Part shown: positions 8,023 to 15,536 of the stretch, in pieces
Layout of the letters: the number at the start of each line of letters is the position of its first letter
How positions within the stretch are numbered: the first letter of the stretch is position 1
Origin: Alphaproteobacteria bacterium
GTDB taxonomy: Bacteria; Pseudomonadota; Alphaproteobacteria; Bin95
NCBI GenBank assembly: GCA_020638555.1
Contig: JACKII010000002.1
Location: 744,001-808,000 of the forward strand
Length of the DNA: 64,000 bases
Direction: 5' to 3'
The notes under the pieces: model-generated
The model's database searches: none
What the model saw: only the letters and a program-made list of their open reading frames with translations
What the model was told of the DNA's origin: nothing
Program-made: the position numbers and the translations under genes

Positions 8023-8582
8023 CGGGGCTCGTCCCTTTCAGCCAGCGCGGCGAGGCCGCGGCGCGAATAATCCCAGGCGCTGATCAGGCTCAGCAACAGC
8101 GCCGGCGCCAGGGCCAGTTCCGCCAGCCAGCCGAGCCGCAGCCCGGCCCAGGCATCGGCGAACACCAGCAGCAGGCCGGCAAACTGGAATGTGGTTTTCC
8201 ATTTGGCGGCTCGCGTGGCGCTTAGCAAGGCCGAGCGTTCGCCCAGCCCCTCGCGCAGACCGCCGACCCAGATTTCCCGCAGCAGCAATAGCAGTGCGAT
8301 GGCCACGCCGACGGGGCCGAACAGGCCGATCTGGATGGCCAGCACGAGCAGGCTCGCCAGGATCAGCTTGTCGGCGACGGAGTCCAGCACCTGGCCGACG
8401 CGCGAGGTCACGCCCCAGGCCCGCGCCAGCTTGCCGTCGAGAAAGTCGGTGGCCGCGGCAATGGCGAGGACCAGCAAGGCCACGCCGGCCGCGGTCGCCT
8501 GCGCGCTCGCCAGCACGGCAAGGGGGACGAACGCCGCGGCGACGCGGAGCGCGGTCAGCAGGTTGGGGATATGGCGGTGCAC
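8019..8582 (-). CDS. pgsA: CDP-diacylglycerol--glycerol-3-phosphate 3-phosphatidyltransferase
   Basis: This inner-membrane enzyme makes phosphatidylglycerophosphate, the committed step to phosphatidylglycerol and cardiolipin. The CDP-alcohol phosphotransferase motif is present as DGKLAR followed by GQVLDSVADK, in a 187-residue protein with about five membrane segments. I chose GTG at 8582 (VHRHIPNLLTALRV): AAAGG sits 5 nt upstream and IPNLLTALR is the normal N-terminal motif. The frame stays open upstream, but those codons run into a palindromic repeat. It is translationally coupled to moaD, an order seen in other alphaproteobacteria. Confidence 0.92.
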   Translation of the reverse strand: MHRHIPNLLTALRVAAAFVPLAVLASAQATAAGVALLVLAIAAATDFLDGKLARAWGVTSRVGQVLDSVADKLILASLLVLAIQIGLFGPVGVAIALLLLLREIWVGGLREGLGERSALLSATRAAKWKTTFQFAGLLLVFADAWAGLRLGWLAELALAPALLLSLISAWDYSRRGLAALAERDEPR

Positions 8583-8600
8583 AACGACCTTTACCACGTC

Positions 8601-8702
8601 GTCATTGCGAGCCCGCCCCGGCGGGCGCGGCAATCCAGGCAGCGGCTCGAAACGCCGAACCGCTGCTGGATTGCTTCGTCGCCTGCGGCTCCTCGCAATG
8701 AC
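8601..8702. repeat. 102-bp palindromic element with GTCATTGCGAG ends
   Basis: GTCATTGCGAG at 8601 is repeated in inverted orientation as CTCGCAATGAC ending at 8702. An inner pair (CAATCCAGGCAGCGG and CCGCTGCTGGATTG) extends the fold. It lies between the gabD 3' end and the pgsA 5' end, about 20 bp from the pgsA start, so it may end gabD transcription or mark the pgsA leader. A similar GTCATCGCGAG element is at 57620-57695, and a single half (TCGCAATGACGG) is near 26568. Confidence 0.75.
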
Positions 8703-8743
8703 GAGAAAGAGATGCGGGGATGCTCACAAAGAGGAACCGGCCC

Positions 8744-10201
8744 TCAAACGCTCATGCAGACGTATTTGGTCTCGAGATAGTCCTCGATGCCGTATTTCGA
8801 GCCCTCGCGGCCGAGCCCGCTTTCCTTCATGCCGCCGAAGGGGGCGACGGTGGTCGAGATCAGGCCGGTGTTGACGCCGACAATGCCGTATTCCAGCGCC
8901 TCCGACACGCGCCAGATGCGGGCCATGTCCTTGGAGTAGAAATAGCTGGCCAGGCCGAATTCGGTGGCGTTGGCCATCTGCACCGCCTGTTCCTCGGTCT
9001 CGAATTGGAACACGGGGGCGAGCGGGCCGAAGGTCTCGTCGCGGGCGACCAGCATTTCCTGGGTCACGCCGGCGACGACGGTGGGCTCGAAGAAGGTGCC
9101 GCCGAGGGCGTGGCGATGGCCGCCGAGGACGATGCGCGCGCCCTTGCCGACGGCGTCGCCGATATGCTCCTCCATCTTGTCGACGGCGTCCTGGTTGATC
9201 AGCGGGCCGATCAGGACGCCGGGCTCCATGCCGTTGCCGACCGGCAGCTTCTGCACCGCGGCGGTCAGCTTCTCGACAAAGGCGTCATAGACGCCGGCCT
9301 GCACATAGAGCCGGTTGGTGCAGACGCAGGTCTGGCCGGCATTGCGGTATTTCGAGGCGATGGCGCCCTCGACCGCGGCGTCCAGGTCGGCGTCGTCGAA
9401 CACCAGGAAGGGCGCGTTGCCGCCCAGTTCCATCGAGACCTTCTTCACCGTGTCGGCGGTCTGCTTCATCAGCACCTTGCCGACCGGGGTGGAGCCGGTG
9501 AAGGTCACCTTGCGCACGATCGGGTTGGTGCACATCTCGGTGCCGACCTTGCCCGAATTCTTGCCGGCGCAGGTGACGACGCTGAAAATGCCGGCCGGGA
9601 TGCCCGCCCGCTCGCCCAGTTCGGCGATGGCGAGCGCGCTGAAGGGGGTGGCCGAGGCCGGCTTCGCCACCATCGGGCAGCCGGCGGCCAGCGCCGGGCC
9701 GGCCTTGCGGGTGATCATGGCGTTGGGGAAGTTCCAGGGGGTGATGGCACAGCACACGCCCACCGGCTCCTTCAGCACGACGATGCGCTTGTCGGCCTGG
9801 TGGGCCGGAATCACGTCGCCATAGACGCGGCGGGCTTCCTCGCCGAACCATTCGATGAAGCTGGCGCCATAGGCGATCTCGCCCTTGGCTTCCAGGAAGG
9901 GCTTGCCCTGTTCCAGCGTCATGATCTTGGCGAGGTCGTCGGCGTTTTCCATCATCAGGTCGGCCCAGCGCCGCAGGATGTCCGCGCGCTCCTTGGCCGT
10001 CTTGGCACGCCAGGCCGGCCAGGCGGCGTTGGCGGCCTCGATGGCGCGGCGGGTCTCGTCCGGCCCGCAATTCGGCACCGACCCCAGCACCGCGTTATCC
10101 GCCGGGTTGGTGACGGCCGCGGTCTCGCCGCTGTCTGCGTCCACCCACTGGCCGGCGATATAGGCTTGCTGGCGGAACAGCTTCGGATCTTTCAGGTCCA
10201 T
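8744..10201 (-). CDS. gabD: NAD(P)+-dependent succinate-semialdehyde dehydrogenase
   Basis: The 485-residue aldehyde dehydrogenase best matches GabD, which oxidises succinate semialdehyde to succinate at the end of GABA breakdown. Visible motifs are ITPWNFPNAM (cofactor domain), FTGSTPVGK, the general-base Glu in VSMELGGNAP and the catalytic Cys in NAGQTCVCTNR. The ATG at 10201 has AAGGGAG 8 nt upstream; an upstream TTG adds 6 residues but overlaps that ribosome site. It stands alone, downstream of a co-oriented LysR gene. Other semialdehyde dehydrogenases (glutarate, hydroxymuconic) cannot be excluded by eye. Confidence 0.88.
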   Translation of the reverse strand: MDLKDPKLFRQQAYIAGQWVDADSGETAAVTNPADNAVLGSVPNCGPDETRRAIEAANAAWPAWRAKTAKERADILRRWADLMMENADDLAKIMTLEQGKPFLEAKGEIAYGASFIEWFGEEARRVYGDVIPAHQADKRIVVLKEPVGVCCAITPWNFPNAMITRKAGPALAAGCPMVAKPASATPFSALAIAELGERAGIPAGIFSVVTCAGKNSGKVGTEMCTNPIVRKVTFTGSTPVGKVLMKQTADTVKKVSMELGGNAPFLVFDDADLDAAVEGAIASKYRNAGQTCVCTNRLYVQAGVYDAFVEKLTAAVQKLPVGNGMEPGVLIGPLINQDAVDKMEEHIGDAVGKGARIVLGGHRHALGGTFFEPTVVAGVTQEMLVARDETFGPLAPVFQFETEEQAVQMANATEFGLASYFYSKDMARIWRVSEALEYGIVGVNTGLISTTVAPFGGMKESGLGREGSKYGIEDYLETKYVCMSV

Positions 10202-10249
10202 GGGGAAGGCTCCCTTCAAAAGCGTGACGGGCGGAGACGCGATCTGTTC

Positions 10250-10262
10250 GGCTATATAAGCC
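10250..10262 (-). promoter_or_regulatory. Candidate gabD promoter core
   Basis: On the reverse strand GGCTTATATAGCC, a short palindrome centred on TATAT, lies about 50 bp upstream of the gabD ATG. It is the only AT-rich stretch in the gabD-lysR gap and could supply a -10 element. No convincing -35 was found. Confidence 0.3.
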
Positions 10263-10294
10263 TTTGCGGGGTGGGAGGCCAGCCGGCGCGGGCG

Positions 10295-11119
10295 TCAATT
10301 GCGTTGCAACAATCGCAAAGCCGTGCGCACGGGCTCGGTGGGCGCGCTGGCGGTGATCGCATAGACGGGCTGGGCGATACGGGGGGCGCCGGGCAGTGCG
10401 CGCACCACCCCCTGTTCGAGCGCACCGGCCAGTGTGCGCAGCGGCAGGTAGGCGCTGGCGGGCGTCGACAGCAGATAGGCGAGCGACAGGCTGCCGATAT
10501 TGAGGATCAGGTCCGGCACATAGCCATCCGGCCAGGCGCGGGCATGCTCGGCCTGAAAGGCCGGTCCCCAGTCGATATAGACATAAGGCACGTCCTCCGT
10601 CTCCGGCGGCGCGCTGGAGACCAACAGCAGTTCGTCGTCGAACAGATGGGTGACCGCGAGGCCGGCGACGGTTTCCGGCCGGTAATGCAGGGCCAGGTCG
10701 AGCGTGCCGTTGACGATGCGGGCGGCGATTTCCGCCGGGTTCGCCAGCTCGCCGCGAATGACCGTCTCCGGCAGCGCCTCGCGCAGGCGCGGCAGCGCCG
10801 GCAGCAACACGCCTTCCCAGAGCGTCGCCGGGCCGGCGACGGTCAGGAGGCCGTGCATGTTCTGCGGCAGGCTGACCGCGAGTTGCGCCTGGTTCCAGGC
10901 GCGCAGCATCGCCTCCGCGTGGCGCTGCAACTGCCGGCCGGCCGGGGTGAGCTTGGCCCCTTGCTTGCCCCGGTCGAAGACGCGGGTGCCCAGGGTCTGC
11001 TCCAGCGTGCGGATGCGGCTGCTGACGGTGGACTGGGTCACGAACAGCCGTTCGGCCGCCGCGGCAAAGCTGTGGGTTTCGATGATGGTCAGAAAGGTGC
11101 GGATCGTGGCGATGTCCAT
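10295..11119 (-). CDS. LysR family transcriptional regulator
   Basis: The 274-residue protein has an N-terminal winged helix-turn-helix (ETHSFAAAAERLFVTQSTVSSRIRTLE, about residues 15-41) followed by a LysR-type effector domain; AARIVNGTLDLALHY is the usual core of the latter. It starts at ATG 11119. Eight bases upstream is a perfect inverted repeat that probably mediates autoregulation. It reads toward gabD (75 bp gap) and is divergent from the first small secreted protein gene, so it may control either neighbour. The ligand is unknown. Confidence 0.9.
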   Translation of the reverse strand: MDIATIRTFLTIIETHSFAAAAERLFVTQSTVSSRIRTLEQTLGTRVFDRGKQGAKLTPAGRQLQRHAEAMLRAWNQAQLAVSLPQNMHGLLTVAGPATLWEGVLLPALPRLREALPETVIRGELANPAEIAARIVNGTLDLALHYRPETVAGLAVTHLFDDELLLVSSAPPETEDVPYVYIDWGPAFQAEHARAWPDGYVPDLILNIGSLSLAYLLSTPASAYLPLRTLAGALEQGVVRALPGAPRIAQPVYAITASAPTEPVRTALRLLQRN

Positions 11120-11126
11120 GCGTCCC

Positions 11127-11149
11127 TGATATCGGAATTTTCGATATCA
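11127..11149. promoter_or_regulatory. Perfect inverted repeat at the lysR start, probable operator
   Basis: TGATATCG and CGATATCA (perfect 8-bp arms) flank a 7-base AT-rich spacer, a spacing typical of LysR dimer sites with a T-N11-A core. It ends 8 bp before the LysR ATG, so bound protein would cover the ribosome site or the transcription start. The same gap serves the divergent small secreted protein gene. Confidence 0.6.
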
Positions 11150-11369
11150 GATGCACCAAAATTCGTTACCTGATTCGATTGCCGTACGATAATGTTCCAT
11201 ATGTCGCGCTGGAGACGGTGGCAAGAAATTGTCACGGCGGTGTTCTGTTGCCGAAAAGAACCCTCCGCGTGATGGCTTGGTCGAAATCGGGCCTGCCATG
11301 CCGCAGGTCGAATATACCGACCATGATATCGCAACAATGCGCCCCTTTTTCCGAAAGGACCCTACGATT

Positions 11370-11654
11370 ATGAAAAGGTTCGTCTTTGCCACCGACATTT
11401 CCGCGATGGCGCTCGCTTTCGCCATTGCTTCCGGTGCCGCAAGTGCTGCCGACATCACCAACAATGATTCGGACATCCACACCATCCAGATCACCGATAG
11501 CGCAGGCAACGTGACGTCGATGGACATCGAGTCGACGCAGACCGTGAATGTCTGTGATACGGGCTGCGCCGTGACCATCGAAAGCGAAACCCTGCAGTTG
11601 AAGGGCGACGAGTCGCTGATGATCAAGGATGGTCGGTTCCATCCGGTGCAGTAA
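11370..11654 (+). CDS. Small secreted protein of unknown function, paralog A
   Basis: I do not recognise the family. The 94-residue product has a signal peptide (MKRFVFATDISAMALAFAIASGAASA) and a mature part of about 68 residues beginning ADITNNDSDIHTIQITD. A single Cys pair, VCDTGC, sits in the middle of a predicted beta-rich chain, followed by LQLKGDESLMIKDG. The protein at 12082-12363 is clearly paralogous, keeping NND, HT-QI-D, VxVCxxGCxxT and KGDxxLxIxDG. ATG 11370 follows AAAGGAC. A strong terminator ends the transcript, so it is probably monocistronic. The acidic mature domain with one disulfide suggests a periplasmic or extracellular binding role, but this is a guess. Confidence 0.8.
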   Translation: MKRFVFATDISAMALAFAIASGAASAADITNNDSDIHTIQITDSAGNVTSMDIESTQTVNVCDTGCAVTIESETLQLKGDESLMIKDGRFHPVQ

Positions 11655-11735
11655 GGCCAGTCGCCCGGCGATGCCATTCCCCGACCGATGGACGGGGGAG
11701 GGCGGTTGCGCCGCTGGTGGCTCCACTGCCGAGAG

Positions 11736-11763
11736 ACCCCGCCGCTTGTCGGCGGGGTTTTTT
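11736..11763 (+). terminator. Rho-independent terminator after small secreted protein A
   Basis: ACCCCGCCG and CGGCGGGGT form a 9-bp stem with a CTTGT loop, followed directly by a T run (11758-11763). It lies 80 bp after the stop codon. Confidence 0.92.
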
Positions 11764-12081
11764 CGTTGCCGGAGGGAAATGCCTTGGTGTGCCGCCCCGG
11801 GCCCTTACGTCCCGCCTCCGCCGACGTCTTGCTCATCTATTGGAAAATTCGATTTTATCCGACAATAAATTTCGCTTTTCTGCATTATAAGCTTGCGGCA
11901 TTGTCCGCGCCGTCGCGTCGGGAAAGGCGTGACGCTGAAAGAACACGCGGAAAGAGCAGAGGTAATGAGGGTTCCTCTGTCTGGCTCCGATGCCGAAAAG
12001 CGGTTTTCCACCTCTCTATCCGAATGTTCCGGTGATCGAACGTCTGGATCGTAACCGGGTTCGGGAAAGGACTGTACTTCC
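11764..12081 (+). other. Intergenic region between the two small secreted protein genes
   Basis: No gene is supported here. An AT-rich patch at about 11838-11895 contains TATAAG and is a possible promoter region for paralog B. A short stem-loop, CAGAGG and CCTCTG with an 11-base loop, lies at 11957-11979. Both paralogs are preceded by a long untranslated stretch and by GAAAGGAC just before the start codon. The remaining sequence shows nothing I can identify. Confidence 0.5.
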
Positions 12082-12363
12082 ATGAGCAAGCTCACGATTG
12101 TGTCGAGTGTTTCCGCGATTGCGCTGGGTCTGGCGATTGTCTCGGCCCAGGCCGGTGCCGCCAGCATTGTCAACAACGACGCGGTGGCGCACACCGTGCA
12201 GATCAACGACGGCTCCACCACCAGCGAGGTCGAAATCGGCGCCGGCGATGAGGTGACCGTCTGCGAGCAGGGCTGCACCCTGACCGTCAACGACCAGTCG
12301 CTCGACGTCAAAGGCGACGACAAGCTGGAAATCGTCGACGGCGCGCTGAAGGCCGCTGAGTAA
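12082..12363 (+). CDS. Small secreted protein of unknown function, paralog B
   Basis: This 93-residue protein is a tandem paralog of the one at 11370-11654. A signal peptide (MSKLTIVSSVSAIALGLAIVSAQAGA) precedes a mature domain starting ASIVNNDAVAHTVQINDG. The Cys pair is VCEQGC, followed by LDVKGDDKLEIVDG. Conservation between the copies is strongest in the mature part, at the Cys pair and the KGD motif; the signal peptides differ. ATG 12082 follows GGGAAAGGAC. It has its own upstream region and terminator, so it is likely regulated separately. No function can be assigned. Confidence 0.82.
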   Translation: MSKLTIVSSVSAIALGLAIVSAQAGAASIVNNDAVAHTVQINDGSTTSEVEIGAGDEVTVCEQGCTLTVNDQSLDVKGDDKLEIVDGALKAAE

Positions 12364-12404
12364 GCGCGAGCCGACGACTGCCGCCAAACCCTCGGCGGCA
12401 GGGG

Positions 12405-12437
12405 GAAGGGGCCTCGCAGGAGGCCCCTTCTTTTTTT
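12405..12437 (+). terminator. Rho-independent terminator after small secreted protein B
   Basis: GAAGGGGCCTC and GAGGCCCCTTC form a perfect 11-bp stem with a GCAG loop, followed by a T7 run. It lies 40 bp after the stop, between convergent genes. Confidence 0.94.
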
Positions 12438-12472
12438 GAACTATGGTCGGGTTTTGAACTAGCGTCGGGGCC

Positions 12473-12885
12473 TTAGTTCGGGTCGTCCGGATGGGCGGGG
12501 GTCGCCTGGGCCGGCCACGGGTCGCCCACGTCTTCCAGAACGCAATCCAGCGTCTCGGCCGAGAGGCGCAGCAAGCCGCCGCCGGCGAACACCGCCAGCA
12601 GGTCGCCGTCTTCGACGGTGAGGCTCAACAGGTTCAGGATGCGCTCGCGTTCGTGGCGGTTGAGATTGCGGGTTTGCACCTGCTCCACCTGCTGCACCGT
12701 CAGCAGCGCATGGGTGCGGCTCGGCGCGTCCGGCGCATCCCAGCGGTAGCGGTTCAGGGCGATGACAAAGCGCCTGTCCTCGGCCAGGTAGACCATGTCC
12801 GACAGCGGCACGAGCGCGTCCTGCACCATGGCCGACATCACGGCCAGGTCCTCCGCATCGCGGGCGCGCAGTTTCAGCGGCGCGC

Positions 12886-12889
<4 letters not shown>
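12473..12889 (-). CDS. DUF2948 family protein
   Basis: This 138-residue protein of unknown function belongs to the DUF2948 family of alphaproteobacteria: MSAPLKLRARDAEDLAVMSAMVQDALVP is the typical N-terminus, and LNRYRWDAPD and ILNLLSL are recognisable. Its ATG overlaps the murA stop by 4 nt. The murA-DUF2948 order is recurrent in this class, which suggests a link to cell-wall synthesis, but no activity is known. No signal peptide is seen. Confidence 0.85.
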
Positions 12890-14166
<1,277 letters not shown>

Positions 14167-14194
14167 GGCTACAAGCCTCCCCCAACCGGAGCGG

Positions 14195-14749
14195 TCACAG
14201 GCGCGGCAGGGTCACGCCGCGTTGACCCATATATTTGCCGGCGCGGTCGGCATAAGACACTTCGCACGTCTGGTCGGCCTTCAGAAACAGGAATTGGCAG
14301 GCGCCTTCATTGGCATAGATTCGGGCAGGAAGTGGGGTGGTGTTGGAGAATTCCAATGTGACATGACCTTCCCATTCCGGCTCCAGCGGCGTCACGTTGA
14401 CGATGATGCCACAGCGGGCATAGGTGGATTTGCCGAGGCAGATCACCAGCACATCGCGGGGGATGCGGAAATATTCGACCGTGCGGGCCAGCGCGAACGA
14501 GTTCGGCGGGATGATGCACACATCGGTGTCGCGCTCGACAAAGCTTTGTTCCGAGAACGCCTTGGGGTCGACCGTGACCGAATCGACATTGGTGAAGATG
14601 CGGAATTCGCTGGCGACGCGCGCGTCATAGCCATAGCTGGACACGCCGTAGGAGATGACGCCTTCGCGATGCTGGCGGTCGGCAAAGGGCTCGATCATGC
14701 CATGCTGCACGGCCTGCTCGCGGATCCAGGAGTCGGGCATGATGCTCAT
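14195..14749 (-). CDS. dcd: dCTP deaminase
   Basis: This enzyme deaminates dCTP to dUTP, feeding dTMP synthesis. The 184-residue product shows GVISYGVSSYGYDARV, the catalytic LGKSTYARCGIIVNVTPLEP stretch with Ser, Arg and Glu of the active site, and a C-terminal KYMGQRGVTLPRL. Its length matches the monofunctional Proteobacterial form. The frame is open far upstream, but ATG 14749 (MSIMPDSWIREQA) fits the family and overlaps the stop of the small upstream gene by 4 nt. Confidence 0.96.
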   Translation of the reverse strand: MSIMPDSWIREQAVQHGMIEPFADRQHREGVISYGVSSYGYDARVASEFRIFTNVDSVTVDPKAFSEQSFVERDTDVCIIPPNSFALARTVEYFRIPRDVLVICLGKSTYARCGIIVNVTPLEPEWEGHVTLEFSNTTPLPARIYANEGACQFLFLKADQTCEVSYADRAGKYMGQRGVTLPRL

Positions 14750-14931
14750 GGCTTGGTCTTTCCTTCGTCCGCGGCCGGCATGGCCGGGGCAGCGGATGCG
14801 TCGGTTGCGGGGCTGCGCCGTGCCGAGGCCTGGGCCTTGCGCCGGCGCAGATTGGCGCGCAATTGCTGCGCCAGCCGCTCGGCCTTGTCGGCGGCGGCTG
14901 GGTTCGGCTGGGGTTTTGGATCGCGCGCCAT
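14746..14931 (-). CDS. Small basic hypothetical protein upstream of dcd
   Basis: This 61-residue, Arg/Lys/Ala-rich protein (MARDPKPQPNPAAADKAERL...) has a predicted helix LAQQLRANLRRRKAQ followed by an Ala/Pro-rich tail. GAAGG lies 8 nt before ATG 14931; an ATG at 14946 would add 5 residues. Its stop overlaps the dcd start (ATGA), which argues for a real translated gene coupled to dcd. I recognise no domain; a nucleic-acid-binding role would be a guess from the charge. Confidence 0.6.
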   Translation of the reverse strand: MARDPKPQPNPAAADKAERLAQQLRANLRRRKAQASARRSPATDASAAPAMPAADEGKTKP

Positions 14932-15021
14932 GGGTCGGGCCTTCATTGGGGCTTGCCAATCGGTCTCGCGCTAGATAGAAGGTCGCCTCTCGCTCGGTCA
15001 AGGCGTCGCGGTGACCGAGGC

Positions 15022-15050
15022 TTGCCAGCGCCAGCCGGCGCTGGCATTAA
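15022..15050 (+). promoter_or_regulatory. Candidate tRNA-Thr promoter overlapping a 10-bp inverted repeat
   Basis: TTGCCA (5 of 6 matches to a -35 box) and CATTAA are separated by 17 bases, 22 bp before tRNA-Thr. The spacer contains a perfect hairpin: TGCCAGCGCC and GGCGCTGGCA with an AGCC loop (15023-15046). The hairpin could instead be a terminator or stringent-control feature; the -10 match is poor. Confidence 0.4.
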
Positions 15051-15072
15051 GAGCACCACGTCGCGTGACGAA

Positions 15073-15147
15073 GCCGCCGTAGCTCAGTGGTAGAGCGCAC
15101 CCTTGGTAAGGGTGAGGTCGAGTGTTCAATCCACTCCGGCGGCACCA
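15073..15147 (+). tRNA. tRNA-Thr (anticodon GGT)
   Basis: The sequence folds as a cloverleaf. The acceptor arms GCCGCCG and CGGCGGC pair fully; the D arm is GCTC...GAGC; the anticodon stem CACCC/GGGTG encloses TTGGTAA, giving anticodon GGT for threonine; the T arm is GAGTG-TTCAATC-CACTC. The CCA end is encoded (15145-15147). Confidence 0.97.
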
Positions 15148-15536
15148 GTCTCACAGGCAAAGTGCTGCGCAGCTCAGGCGCGCCGGGGCGATCCGATCGA
15201 GGGTCGAACCACCAAACGCCGGCCGGATCGACGGACCATACAGCCAAAGCCCCGATCGCCTGTACCCGGATGGCCGGGGCTTGTGTGTTTGTGCGCTGCC
15301 GTTGCGCGATGCCCAGCGAGGTTCCTCACCCCACCCAGAGCGCCGATTGACGGATTCCGGGCGATCCTGCCGGCAGGGTTCGCCTCTTTTTTGGTTCTGG
15401 CGCCAATCCTGTCGCGGACCTGTGGCCTCCGGGTTGGCGTGTATTTCGGATTCGAGGGTTTTCTTAATAAATCATATTGTTAATATATATATAATAAAAA
15501 ATGGATTACGATAAGATGTTATAAAGGGGTGATGTC
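15148..15536 (+). other. Gene-free stretch between tRNA-Thr and the repeat protein, AT-rich at its end
   Basis: No gene is supported. A weak hairpin, AAGCCCCG (15247-15254) with CGGGGCTT (15275-15282), followed by a T/G-rich tail, may end the tRNA transcript. From about 15460 to 15520 the sequence becomes strikingly AT-rich for this genome, with a TATAAT at 15490-15495 that may drive the downstream gene. No integrase, direct repeat of the tRNA 3' end, or other island signature was seen. Confidence 0.5.

Noticed and set aside
5824..8070. A 748-codon forward frame spanning the P450 and into the moaE-moaD region
   Set aside because: Its translation is Arg/Gly/Ala-rich with no motif and crosses three genes and an intergenic palindrome. 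The P450, moaE and moaD frames carry clear catalytic motifs.
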